DNA from: Chrysoporthe austroafricana
Lineage: Eukaryota > Ascomycota > Sordariomycetes > Diaporthales > Cryphonectriaceae
NCBI GenBank assembly: GCA_001051155.2
Contig: JYIP02000003.1
Coordinates: 2,294,001 to 2,358,000, forward strand
Direction of reading: 5' to 3'
DNA: 64,000 nucleotides
Within the stretch, counting starts at the first letter, position 1. Each line of letters opens with the position of its first letter. The notes beneath the pieces were generated by a model. The model was not told the DNA's origin, did no database searches, and saw only the letters and a list, made by a program, of their open reading frames with translations. Shown here one piece after another: positions 56,201-64,000 of this stretch. Made by a program: the position numbers and the translations under genes.

Positions 56201-57984
56201 GAAGGTGGCCAAAGAAGACAGGCTATTTCCACCGACCATTGCCTCCTCAGCAGCCTCCTAGCACAAAGCCCTACGCCCGTGTCCTGCCGGCAAGCACCAC
56301 CACGGTTGACAGCATCCCCCTTGTGTACGCACAGATCGGCCTGCTCGTACCTTCTCTGATCTATTATATTGAATCGTACTTGGTGGCCGCGGAGCTCTCA
56401 AGGACGCTGCTGGAACCGCTGAGGCTATCGAATGTCTCGATGATTGTGGAGGCTATTTGCGCGAGAAGTGCAAGAGCGGCGACGGACTACGAAAGGGTTG
56501 AGTTCCTAGGTGACAGTATCCTTAAGACGTGCATCGGTAAGTGGGAACTTGACACTTCGTGACAAAGCCGACGCTGACATGTCCGCCGCAGCCGTTAATG
56601 TGGCCGCAACAAGTAAGTCAATGAGTGCCGCTGGCTCTCCACACACTCTTTCAGAACCCTAAAGCAGCCGATGCGTACTTGAACATGGGCTGATGTTTCT
56701 TTAGATCTGCACCTGCCCGAGGGTATTTTGTCCCTCATGAAAGATAGGCTGATCTCCAACGCTAGGTTATGCCGAGCAGCCTGCGAATCCGGGCTGGATC
56801 AATTCATCATCACCCAGCAACTTGCGCAGAAGGGATGGAAGCCTCCGTACGTCTCTGACCTGGTCAAGCAGCCTCAAGATTCAGAGGCCAAGCGTACCTT
56901 AGCCACCAAGACCCTTGCGGACGTAGTGGAAGCTGTCATTGGAGTCTCGTACATCGACGGCGGACTTCCCAAGGCACTGCAGTGCATCCGTCTCTTCATT
57001 CCGGAGAGCCAGCCCAAGACCTTCCGCGAAGTGCGAGACACGCTGGCCGGGGCTGCGGAGCCCAAGGGCATGGCGCTTCCTGCAGACCTGCGGCCCCTCG
57101 AAGGGCTGATCGAGTACAGCTTCCGCGAGAAGGCGCTTCTCCTCGAAGCGGTCACCCACCCGAGCTATAACTTCAGAGATGTAGTAGCCTGCTACGACCG
57201 CCTTGAGTTCATCGGCGACGCCATTCTTGACTTTGTCGTCGTCGAGGAGATCTTCGCAGTCGAACCGGCTCTTGAGAACTGGCAGATGCACCTTTTGCGC
57301 ACGGCACTCGTCAACGCTGATATCCTGGGCTTCCTCGTTATGGAGTGGAGCTACAAGCAACTGAGCTTTGACGTTTGCGCCGACGACAACGACAGAGACA
57401 GCGACAGCTCCAGCGGCAGCGGTAGCGGCAAGGCCAGCCCCGAACTTAAGCAGACCGAAGTCACCATCCCCCTCTGGTCCTTCATGCGGCAGTCGTCCGC
57501 GGAGCTCACCGTCGAGCGCGAGGCCACGAGGGCTCGGTTTGCGGAGCTCCGCGAACCCATCCTCGAGGCCATGCACTCCGGCACGCACTACCCCTGGGCC
57601 CTGTTCGCCCGCCTCCACGCGCAGAAGTTCTACTCCGACTTCTTCGAGGCGTTGGTCGGGGCCATCTGGGTCGACTCGGGCCCCGACTTCGATGCCTGCA
57701 GGGCCTTTGTTGCCAAGTCAGGCGCCCTGCCGTACCTGAGGAGGATGCTGAGGGATAAGGTGCACGTGCTGCATCCGAAGGAGGAGCTGGGGAGGCTGGC
57801 GGGCAGTGACAAGGTGGAGTACGTGGTGACGGAGGTGGATAGGGATGACGGCCCTGATAGAGAGTGGAGTTGCGAGGTGATGGTCGGGGAACGCTCTGTC
57901 ACGGCTGTTACCGGCTGTCTTTTCAAGGAGGAGTCCAGGGTGAAGGCTGCCACTCGGGCTTGCGAGGTACTGAAGCGCATCTAG
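53287..57984 (+). CDS. DCL2: Dicer-like protein 2 (fungal RNase III, PAZ-less)
   Basis: This enzyme cuts long double-stranded RNA into small interfering RNAs for quelling and antiviral defence. Six exons (53287-53561, 53609-53657, 53761-54010, 54062-56536, 56592-56612, 56705-57984) give 1449 residues. Domains: DExD/H helicase with Walker A MDTGSGKT (83-90) and DEAH (190-193, rebuilt across intron 3); helicase C with [18 protein letters not shown] (from ~495) and [10 protein letters not shown] (~525-534); Dicer dimerisation domain (~595-685); RNase IIIa [14 protein letters not shown] (~1001) with [10 protein letters not shown] (~1092); RNase IIIb [14 protein letters not shown] (~1187) with [10 protein letters not shown] (~1333). 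Both acidic catalytic sets look intact. No PAZ domain is evident, as usual for fungal Dicers. The end ([19 protein letters not shown]) resembles a dsRNA-binding fold. Intron 3 is stop-free and 51 nt, and exon 5 is only 21 nt. Confidence 0.95.
56592..56612 (+). other. 21-nt microexon of DCL2
   Basis: Seven codons' worth of sequence (with split codons at both ends) encode AVNVAAT between a 55-nt and a 92-nt intron. It directly extends the RNase IIIa signature and is needed to keep frame, with CAG acceptor and GTAAGT donor. Confidence 0.85.
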
Positions 57985-58782
57985 GCACGGGCTGGTGAGG
58001 CTGGGCTTTTGAGTGGAACTATGATCCTTGGCTGCGCCTATGCACAACTAGCCCATGGCTTACGCTGCCGCTGGGCGTGCTGGGGGACTGCGGAGACTTT
58101 GTATCTAGGAAAAGGCACAGCCAGAATGAGCATTTCAGCAAACAGAGACGGGCTCTACGATGCTGTGGGATGTGTTCGGGAGAGAACACTTCGCTGTTTC
58201 GTACTATATCCACGGTGTGGCCTGGAAGGAGATCCTCGGGGCAGCACTCCTCGCCCATCATCGATACACCGGTGGCGAAAATTGTGCGAACAAGACGAGC
58301 TGTCTGGGTTCAGGCCCAGCCCCAGTGGGGGCGGTCTTTCGCATTGCATAGTCTGGAGAAAGGTCGGTTGGTAGTTGGCAGTTGGCGTGACTGTCGTTTC
58401 ACTCGCGGTGTACGGTGCAGCAACCCTGGCCCCTGGTGCAGTTCCTATTTTGACAACGCCTGAGGCAACCCGCAGCCTTATGGACGTGCTCTGACATGCT
58501 CAGTCTCCCAAACTCAACAACAAACAACAGTCACGAAACCAGCACCAAGTCCCAGGCCATCACACCCGCAGCGCACCATAGCTACCCGTGGAACGTGCCC
58601 TCACGGCCTCTTGAAAGCCCCCTCGCCAGTACAAGCGGGCACCGCCAAGCGCCTCTCACTTGGGGCGTTCAGGGCATCTCCGCAGCAGCGCGACGTTGTA
58701 GCTACTAGGGCGAGACTAGCCATCAGGTCATTCGCCGTCCTCATTCACCAGTCTCTAAGGCAACCTGACAGCTCCCGACAAC
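57985..58782. other. Intergenic between DCL2 and the DUF7918 gene
   Basis: No gene is supported in these 800 bases, which carry the 3' flank of DCL2 and the promoter of the next gene on the same strand. Confidence 0.7.
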
Positions 58783-59949
58783 ATGACCCTCTTGGAGGAT
58801 CTCGGCCTCGAGGTGAAGGTCCTCGTCAACTCGACCGCCGTCCAAGAGTATCCAGACGAGGGGCATGCCGCCGGCGAGGACGACTTTCCTGGAGATCACC
58901 CGGTAGTCCGTCGCTGTATCGAGTCCGTCGACGATGCCGAGTTTGCCATCCAGGTAGCAGCGAGCCCTGGTGCTGCAGGCGGATGGCTGGAGTCTGGGAG
59001 GAACAGATGCCTCTGGTTCTGGATCGACGTGGATGGCCACAAGAATGTGTCCTGCGGGAGCGCCGAGAGACATCGACGATCGCAGACGGTCAACGGAGTG
59101 AATCTGCTCAGCGGCGGGACCCTTTCCCTGAGGAAGTTCCGCTTTGCGCCCGTCTCTACCGGTAGGTGTCCAGCCCTCACCAGCCCGCCGGGGGGAACAG
59201 CCGAGCTCACTAACACCTCCGAAGTTGACGACGCCAGCAGGCAGAGGGTTGCAGAAGATGCTAGACAGGCCCAGCGCCTCGGCACCATCAGGGTCCGTGT
59301 CTACGAGGCCACCTCCAAAAAGAGGAACCGGCCCGCGCGCGACAGCCGCCCTACGGACCTTGGGCAGGAGGGCGAGCTGTGCATTGCCGAAAAGGCCCTG
59401 AAGGGCCATACACTATCCCACGGGTCTACGTGAGCAAGGACGCCCGAAGCCGTCGATGTCACAGGTACTGATTGAGGCCAGGCTCTCTCCTGCTGCGCCG
59501 CTCGGGCCTGCTCCATACGTGAGCCGGAAGTACCATCTGAGAGGGGACACAAAGTCACCTCTGGCCATCTTCTGCTTCAGGTACCGCTCTAGAGGTGGGT
59601 TCGTGAGCCAGCCGCATCGTGACTATACACTGACAAAGGCCACAGAGGCCCTCCAACAAGAGCTCATCATACCTCGACCGCGCAGCGCCTCCGTGGAGCT
59701 CGACGTTGACAAGCTGCCGGCCGAGGAGGTCCGACGTCTGGCGGGCTTGTACTTATCCCAGAGCCGGGTAGGCCGTCCCAACACGGATGACCCGCCTGAC
59801 TTTTGCTGATTATAAGACAGGGTGATAGAAAGCGAGCTGCGAGCGTCAAGGACGAAGACGGCGAGGCATCCGACCCGAGACGGCCGGCGAAGGCCGTCAA
59901 GACGGAGGGAGGCAAGGATGATGTTGTTGATCTCACCGGGGAGGACTGA
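58783..59949 (+). CDS. DUF7918-domain protein with SUMO-interaction-like tail
   Basis: Four exons (58783-59161, 59225-59429, 59482-59767, 59821-59949) close in frame at 332 residues. The body matches, as I recall it, the DUF7918 layout of basidio- and ascomycete proteins: LGLEVKVLVNSTAVQEYPDE, DAEFAIQV, LWFWIDVDG, DARQAQRLGTIRVRVYEA, then KALKGHTLSHGST followed across an intron by LSPAAPLGPAP and DTKSPLAIFCFRYRSRG. The C-terminal exon is lysine/acid-rich and ends DDVVDLTGED, with a hydrophobic VVDL core beside acids as in SUMO-interacting motifs. Intron 1 (63 nt) is stop-free and in phase, so an unspliced frame also reads through it. There is no signal peptide. Function is unknown; a nuclear, SUMO-linked role is only inferred. 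Confidence 0.82.
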
Positions 59950-60696
59950 GCTGAGATGACGCCGATCATGTGGGAGTGCCCTGTGGACGGTCGCAGGAGT
60001 TCACACGAGGCCAAAGATGAACGACAAGGACAGATATTAGTAAGTCCCCATACAATCATCTCAACGGCTAGCTTTTCCCAACCATGGGCTTCCGCGCTAA
60101 TAGTAGTAATAACACCTAAGCGGGTACTTCAGAAAGGATCATCCACGACGGCGACATAACAACCTCCTCCCCCCATGGCGAAATGACCATACCGGCAAGC
60201 ACAGGCTTGAGATATGATCCCCTTTTAACAGCCGGCGTGAGGCTTTTGAAAGATGTCAAGTGCGAAGTGATCGGATTCATCATAAAGGTAGTTGTCAATC
60301 GCGTTGCCCTGGAGAAGATAGACTGGTTACAGAAGTCTACGCCTCCGGGATGGGGCCTCGTAATGATACATGTACTAGGCGCGCAAGTAGATGAGACGAG
60401 GGGTCATCTATCGCGCGAGAGAGGATACCAGCAATTTCACTTCTGTCTGTCTTCTGACTATGTCAAAGGTTGTAAATATATGATCTGTGGTTGTGAGGCT
60501 ATGCAGAGCGAGCAGGCTTACATAACACTACAAACGGGTATTTAATCGCGACCTGACATCATCGCACCTCGCCCCCGTTCCAGATGCCCCGCCACACAGC
60601 CTCACCACCAGGTCCACGAGCAAAGTCGACCCCATCTCTCGGAGTCGCATGACCGCAATGTCCTCCCGGGTCTCCAAACGCTGAAAGGGTGTGCAG
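59950..60696. other. Intergenic between the DUF7918 and SelO genes
   Basis: This tandem-gene spacer is slightly AT-richer than its flanks. An open frame of 120 codons at 60183-60545 has no domain and no supporting splice context, so it is not called. Confidence 0.6.
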
Positions 60697-62784
60697 ATGC
60701 CCTTCCGCTACATACTCCGTCAAGCCCAGCGAGTCCCCACCACGGCCCCATCGTCCCTCCGGCGCCTATCCGCCATGGCCGACCAGCTCATTGAGAACGG
60801 CAATGGCATCGCACCGGCGCCGACGGCGGCGCCTGCGGACAGCCTGAAGAAGCAGCAGGCCCAACCCTCCCCCGCCCCCGGCGACGGCGGCTCCACGCTC
60901 GCCGCCCTGCCGAAGTCGTGGCGCTTCACCACCCTCCTCCCACCGGACCCTGTGTTTCCGACGCCCGCCGACTCCCACAAGACCCCCCGCGACCAGATCA
61001 CGCCCCGCCAGGTGCGCGGCGGCCTCTTCACCTGGGTGCGCCCCGAGCTCCAGAAGGACCCCGAGCTCCTCGCCGTGTCCCCGGCCGCCCTGCGCGACCT
61101 GCACATCGCGCCCGCCGAGGCCGCCACCGACGACTTCCGCCAGCTCGCCGCCGGGAACCTCCTGCTGGGCTGGGACGAGGCCACGCTGGAGGGCGGCTAC
61201 CCCTGGGCGCAGCTGTACGGCGGCTTCCAGTTCGGCCAGTGGGCCGGCCAGCTGGGCGACGGGCGCGCCATCAGCCTGTTCGAGACGACCGCACCGGGCG
61301 GCACCAGGTACGAGGTGCAGCTCAAGGGTGCTGGCCTGACGCCGTACTCGCGCTTCGCAGACGGCAAGGCCGTGCTGCGGTCGAGCATCCGGGAGTTCGT
61401 CGTCAGCGAGGCCCTCCACGCGCTGGGCATCCCGAGCACCCGCGCCCTAGCCCTCTCGCTGCTGCCGCACAGCAAGGTGCGCCGCGAGACCGTCGAGCCC
61501 GGTGCCATCGTCGTGCGCTTCGCGCAGAGCTGGGTCCGCCTCGGCAACTTCGACATCCTCCGCGCCCGCGGCGACCGGCCCATGATCCGCCGCCTGGCCA
61601 CGTACGTCGCCGAGGAGGTCCTGGGCGGCTGGGACCGGCTGCCCGGCCGGCTGAGCGACCCGTCCAGCCCGGCCAACGCGCCCGACCTGGACGCCCCGCC
61701 GCGCGGCGCCGCCGGCCGGGACGAGGTGCAGGGCCCCCTTGAGGCCGCCGAGAACCGCTTCGCGCGGCTGTACCGGGAGGTCGTCCGCCGCAACGCCCTC
61801 ACCGTGGCCAAGTGGCAGGCCTACGGCTTTATGAACGGCGTGCTCAACACCGACAACACGTCCATCTGCGGGCTGTCCATCGACTTCGGCCCGTTTGCCT
61901 TCATGGACAACTTCGACCCGGCGTACACCCCCAACCACGACGACCACATGCTGCGCTACAGCTACAGGAACCAGCCCACCATCATATGGTGGAACCTGGT
62001 CCGCTTCGGCGAGGCCATCGGCGAGCTCATCGGCGCGGGCGGGACGGTCGACTCGGAGAAGTTCGTCAGCGAGGGCGTGTCGGGGGGCCCCGAGGCGGAC
62101 GAACTGGTGGCGCGGGCCGAGAAGCTCATAGAGCAGGCCGGCGAGGAGTACAAGGCCGTCTTCCTGGCCGAGTACAAGCGCCTCATGACCGCGCGGCTCG
62201 GCCTGCGCACGTTCCGGGAGCAGGACTTCAGCGAGCTCTTCAGCGAGCTGCTCGACACCCTGGAGGCGCTGGAGCTGGACTTCAACCACTTCTTCCGCCG
62301 GCTCAGCGCCGTCCGGACCGCTGACCTGGCCACGGACGCCGCGAGGGTGGCGGTGGCGGCCGTCTTCTTCCACAAGGAGGGCATCAGCGCCGCCGGTGTG
62401 TCGGAAGACGAGGCCCGGCGGAGGGTCGCCCGGTGGCTGGGGAGGTGGCGGGCGCGGGTTGCCGAGGACTGGGGCGCGGACGGCGGCGGCGGCGTCATCG
62501 ACCCTGCGCAGGAGGAGGCGCGGATGGTCGCGATGAAGCGGGTCAACCCCAGCTTCGTCCCGCGCAGCTTCGTCCTCGACGAGGTCATCAGGAGGGTAGA
62601 GAAGGAGGGGGAGAGGGATGTGCTCCGCCGCGTCCTGCACATGGCGCTGCACCCGTTCGAGGACGGGTGGGACGGGCGAGAGTTCGAGGGGTCGGTGTAC
62701 AAGGGAGACAAGGAGGAGGAGGCCCGCTGGACCGGCGACGTGCCCAAGTTCGAGAGGGCTATGCAGTGCAGCTGCAGTTCATGA
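60697..62784 (+). CDS. FMP40: Mitochondrial protein adenylyltransferase SelO (Fmp40)
   Basis: SelO is a pseudokinase that transfers AMP to Ser, Thr or Tyr of mitochondrial proteins and protects against oxidative stress. The single exon starts at ATG 60697 (MPFRYILRQAQRV), a basic, probably mitochondrial presequence, and encodes 695 residues. A second in-frame ATG at 60775 (MADQLIENG) could make a cytosolic form. Hallmarks are YGGFQFGQWAGQLGDGRAIS, QLKGAGLTPYSRFADGKAVL, RSSIREFVVSEALHALGIP, WVRLGNFDILRARG, and GVLNTDNTSICGLSIDFGPF near residue 380, carrying the metal-binding Asn and Asp. The protein ends CSCSS; the third residue from the end is Cys, where animal SelO has selenocysteine. No introns were needed. 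Confidence 0.95.
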   Translation: MPFRYILRQAQRVPTTAPSSLRRLSAMADQLIENGNGIAPAPTAAPADSLKKQQAQPSPAPGDGGSTLAALPKSWRFTTLLPPDPVFPTPADSHKTPRDQITPRQVRGGLFTWVRPELQKDPELLAVSPAALRDLHIAPAEAATDDFRQLAAGNLLLGWDEATLEGGYPWAQLYGGFQFGQWAGQLGDGRAISLFETTAPGGTRYEVQLKGAGLTPYSRFADGKAVLRSSIREFVVSEALHALGIPSTRALALSLLPHSKVRRETVEPGAIVVRFAQSWVRLGNFDILRARGDRPMIRRLATYVAEEVLGGWDRLPGRLSDPSSPANAPDLDAPPRGAAGRDEVQGPLEAAENRFARLYREVVRRNALTVAKWQAYGFMNGVLNTDNTSICGLSIDFGPFAFMDNFDPAYTPNHDDHMLRYSYRNQPTIIWWNLVRFGEAIGELIGAGGTVDSEKFVSEGVSGGPEADELVARAEKLIEQAGEEYKAVFLAEYKRLMTARLGLRTFREQDFSELFSELLDTLEALELDFNHFFRRLSAVRTADLATDAARVAVAAVFFHKEGISAAGVSEDEARRRVARWLGRWRARVAEDWGADGGGGVIDPAQEEARMVAMKRVNPSFVPRSFVLDEVIRRVEKEGERDVLRRVLHMALHPFEDGWDGREFEGSVYKGDKEEEARWTGDVPKFERAMQCSCSS

Positions 62785-63078
62785 GGACACATTAAACGTG
62801 GACCGGATTGGGGTGGTGGTAATCTGCACATCACGGGATACCAGCCACATCGGCAGAGCGTGATATATCTAGAGATTCCCCATCAACATCCCTTTTTCTA
62901 ACATTTGTGTACTGTACTTTTAGGTGTCTATTCTGTCTTCGTATCCTGCAGTGCTCCGTTTCCTGCAACTTTTGCACCACTTTCCAAGACCCTTCTAATC
63001 TTCTCTAGCATGTGTCCTCCCCAGAGAAAAGCTCGATTGTGCTCACGCTTGCACGTGCAACCAAACCTCAGCACCTCC
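62785..63078. other. Short spacer between convergent genes
   Basis: These 294 bases separate the SelO stop codon from that of the glycoside hydrolase on the other strand. No feature beyond 3' flanking DNA is seen. Confidence 0.7.
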
Positions 63079-64000
63079 TCACGGCTGGGCCTCGAACTCG
63101 TCGCCCTGTTCGTAGTCATCAGCAATCTGCTCGCTCTTGACCCTCTCCAGCTGCTCCGTGATGTAGTTGCGCATGTGCTCGTCGGCCTCGGCCTTCTTGC
63201 GCATCTCCTCTGGGTTCTGGTTGAGGTCGACGCTGCCGGCCCCCGTGCTATGGTACCCGTTGTCTTCGTAACCGTTGGCCTCGCTGTCGTCGAAGTCACT
63301 GCGCAAGGCGATCGACCGTGCTGTGGAGGACCGCCGGAACCGAGGCATGGACGGCGACCTGGGCATGACCTGTCGGGTGAGAACGTCATCGAAGTAGTGC
63401 GCCATGCCGATGGATGGCGTTCGAGGGGTCTGCGGGAGTCGGCAGTTGACACTATCGATTTGTTAGTGATATGCAGCATCAGGATCATGCTTAGTGTTGC
63501 TTACCCTGTGTCGTGGATCAGTCTCGCAATAAGACCTGTCCAGCCACACTGGTGTGTCGCTCCCAGCCCACGGCCGGTGTCGCCGTCGAAGAATTCATAG
63601 AACCACAGGTTGTCCTTCCAGTGCGGGTCAAAGTCGAGCGTGTCGTTGCCGCCATTGATGCTTCGTCGGCCGTGGTCGCCTCGGGCAAAAAGATGCTGGA
63701 GGCGGTGCTGGAGTTCCTCGGCGACGTGGCCCAGGTGCATGTAGTCGCCCGACCCAACAGGACACTCGACCTGTAGGTTCTGCCCAAAGAAGAGGTAGTA
63801 TCGCTGCAGCGACTCGATGAGGAGGAAGTTGACGCAGATCCAGATCGGACCTCGCCAGTTGCTGTTGCCTCCGAAGAGCCCGCTGTCCGAATCTCCCGGA
63901 ACGTAGCCCACCTTGAACTCCTGCCCGTGTACCTCCATCGAGAACGGATGTTCTTTGTGATACTTTGACAGAGACCGAATGCCGTAGGGACTCAGGAACT
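63079..64000 (-). CDS. MGH1-like (GH63-related) glycoside hydrolase, C-terminal part
   Basis: Two exons are visible: 64000-63505, entering from beyond the window, and 63451-63079. The 53-nt intron is GTAAGC...TAG. The reading is SPYGIRSLSKYHKEHPFSME, then DSDSGLFGGNSNWRGPIWIC, FLLIESLQRYY, FFDGDTGRGLGATHQCGWTG, and across the intron HDTGVNCRLPQTPRTPSIGM to a charged, disordered end. The NWRGPIW and THQCGWTG blocks are typical of the (alpha/alpha)6 barrel of MGH1-like/GH63-related glucosidases, and the arrangement resembles yeast YMR196W, an uncharacterised cytosolic member. The 5' two thirds or more of the gene are missing, so catalytic residues cannot all be judged. The substrate is unknown. 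Confidence 0.8.

Noticed and set aside
60183..60545. 120-codon plus-strand frame between the DUF7918 and SelO genes
   Set aside because: It lies in the 3' flank of one gene and the promoter of the next, with no domain or leader sequence; kept only as a remote possibility.
60691..60696. SelO start at 60691
   Set aside because: The codon there is GTG. The first real ATG is at 60697.
61447..62652. 401-codon minus-strand frame opposite SelO
   Set aside because: It is the complement of a strongly conserved gene, with no recognisable motif.
1..64000. CRISPR arrays, insertion sequences, intact transposons, rRNA genes
   Set aside because: No direct-repeat/spacer pattern, transposase or reverse-transcriptase motifs, or rRNA sequence was seen on reading both strands; a repeat-library search was not possible.

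Overview
The window is nuclear DNA of a filamentous ascomycete (Pezizomycotina, most likely a Sordariomycete). The signs are short GT-AG introns with CTNAC-like branch points, GC-rich third codon positions, CT-rich leaders upstream of start codons, and gene families found in moulds (a PAZ-less Dicer-like protein, DUF7514, DUF7918, DUF3984 and Stc1-domain proteins, an Ime2/MAK-type kinase). Nothing bacterial, viral or CRISPR-like was seen. I rebuilt exon-intron structures by hand from splice signals, reading-frame phase and conserved family motifs. All multi-exon models close in frame, but none has been checked against RNA.

Layout from left to right: the 3' end of an unknown gene (1-119, +); sphingosine-1-phosphate lyase (1174-3363, -); an eight-exon MFS sugar/polyol transporter (4562-6993, -); a DUF7514 protein (9905-12025, -); an Stc1-domain zinc protein (13370-14368, -); an 8 kb gene-poor gap; an Ime2/MAK-family kinase (22323-24762, +); an HSPA12-like Hsp70-family ATPase (27058-29478, +); a C2H2-type protein with an apparent GC-AG intron (31058-32232, -); a coiled-coil protein (34868-36289, -) divergent from a 2H phosphoesterase of the AKAP7/ASCC1 type (37055-37852, +); the phosphorelay protein Ypd1 (38553-39327, -); a 5.3 kb gap; a DUF3984 protein (44633-45802, -) divergent from Elongator subunit ELP1 (46630-50755, +); mitochondrial ribosomal protein uL24m (50928-52228, -) divergent from Dicer-like 2 (53287-57984, +); a DUF7918 protein (58783-59949, +); the SelO pseudokinase/AMPylase (60697-62784, +); and the 3' part of an MGH1-like glycoside hydrolase (63079 to beyond 64000, -).

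This is mainly a housekeeping and regulatory neighbourhood, not an operon-like system or a metabolite cluster. Two RNA-silencing-related genes (Stc1 domain and DCL2) lie 39 kb apart. Others serve stress signalling (Ypd1), tRNA wobble modification (ELP1), sphingolipid turnover (DPL1), and meiotic or developmental control (Ime2-like). No single new system stands out. The points most worth a second look are the GC-AG intron, three stop-free introns of 3n length (one lies in the DEAH box of DCL2), the Cys in the selenocysteine position of SelO, a SUMO-interaction-like tail on the DUF7918 protein, and clusters of GTAC-centred inverted repeats in two large promoter regions.
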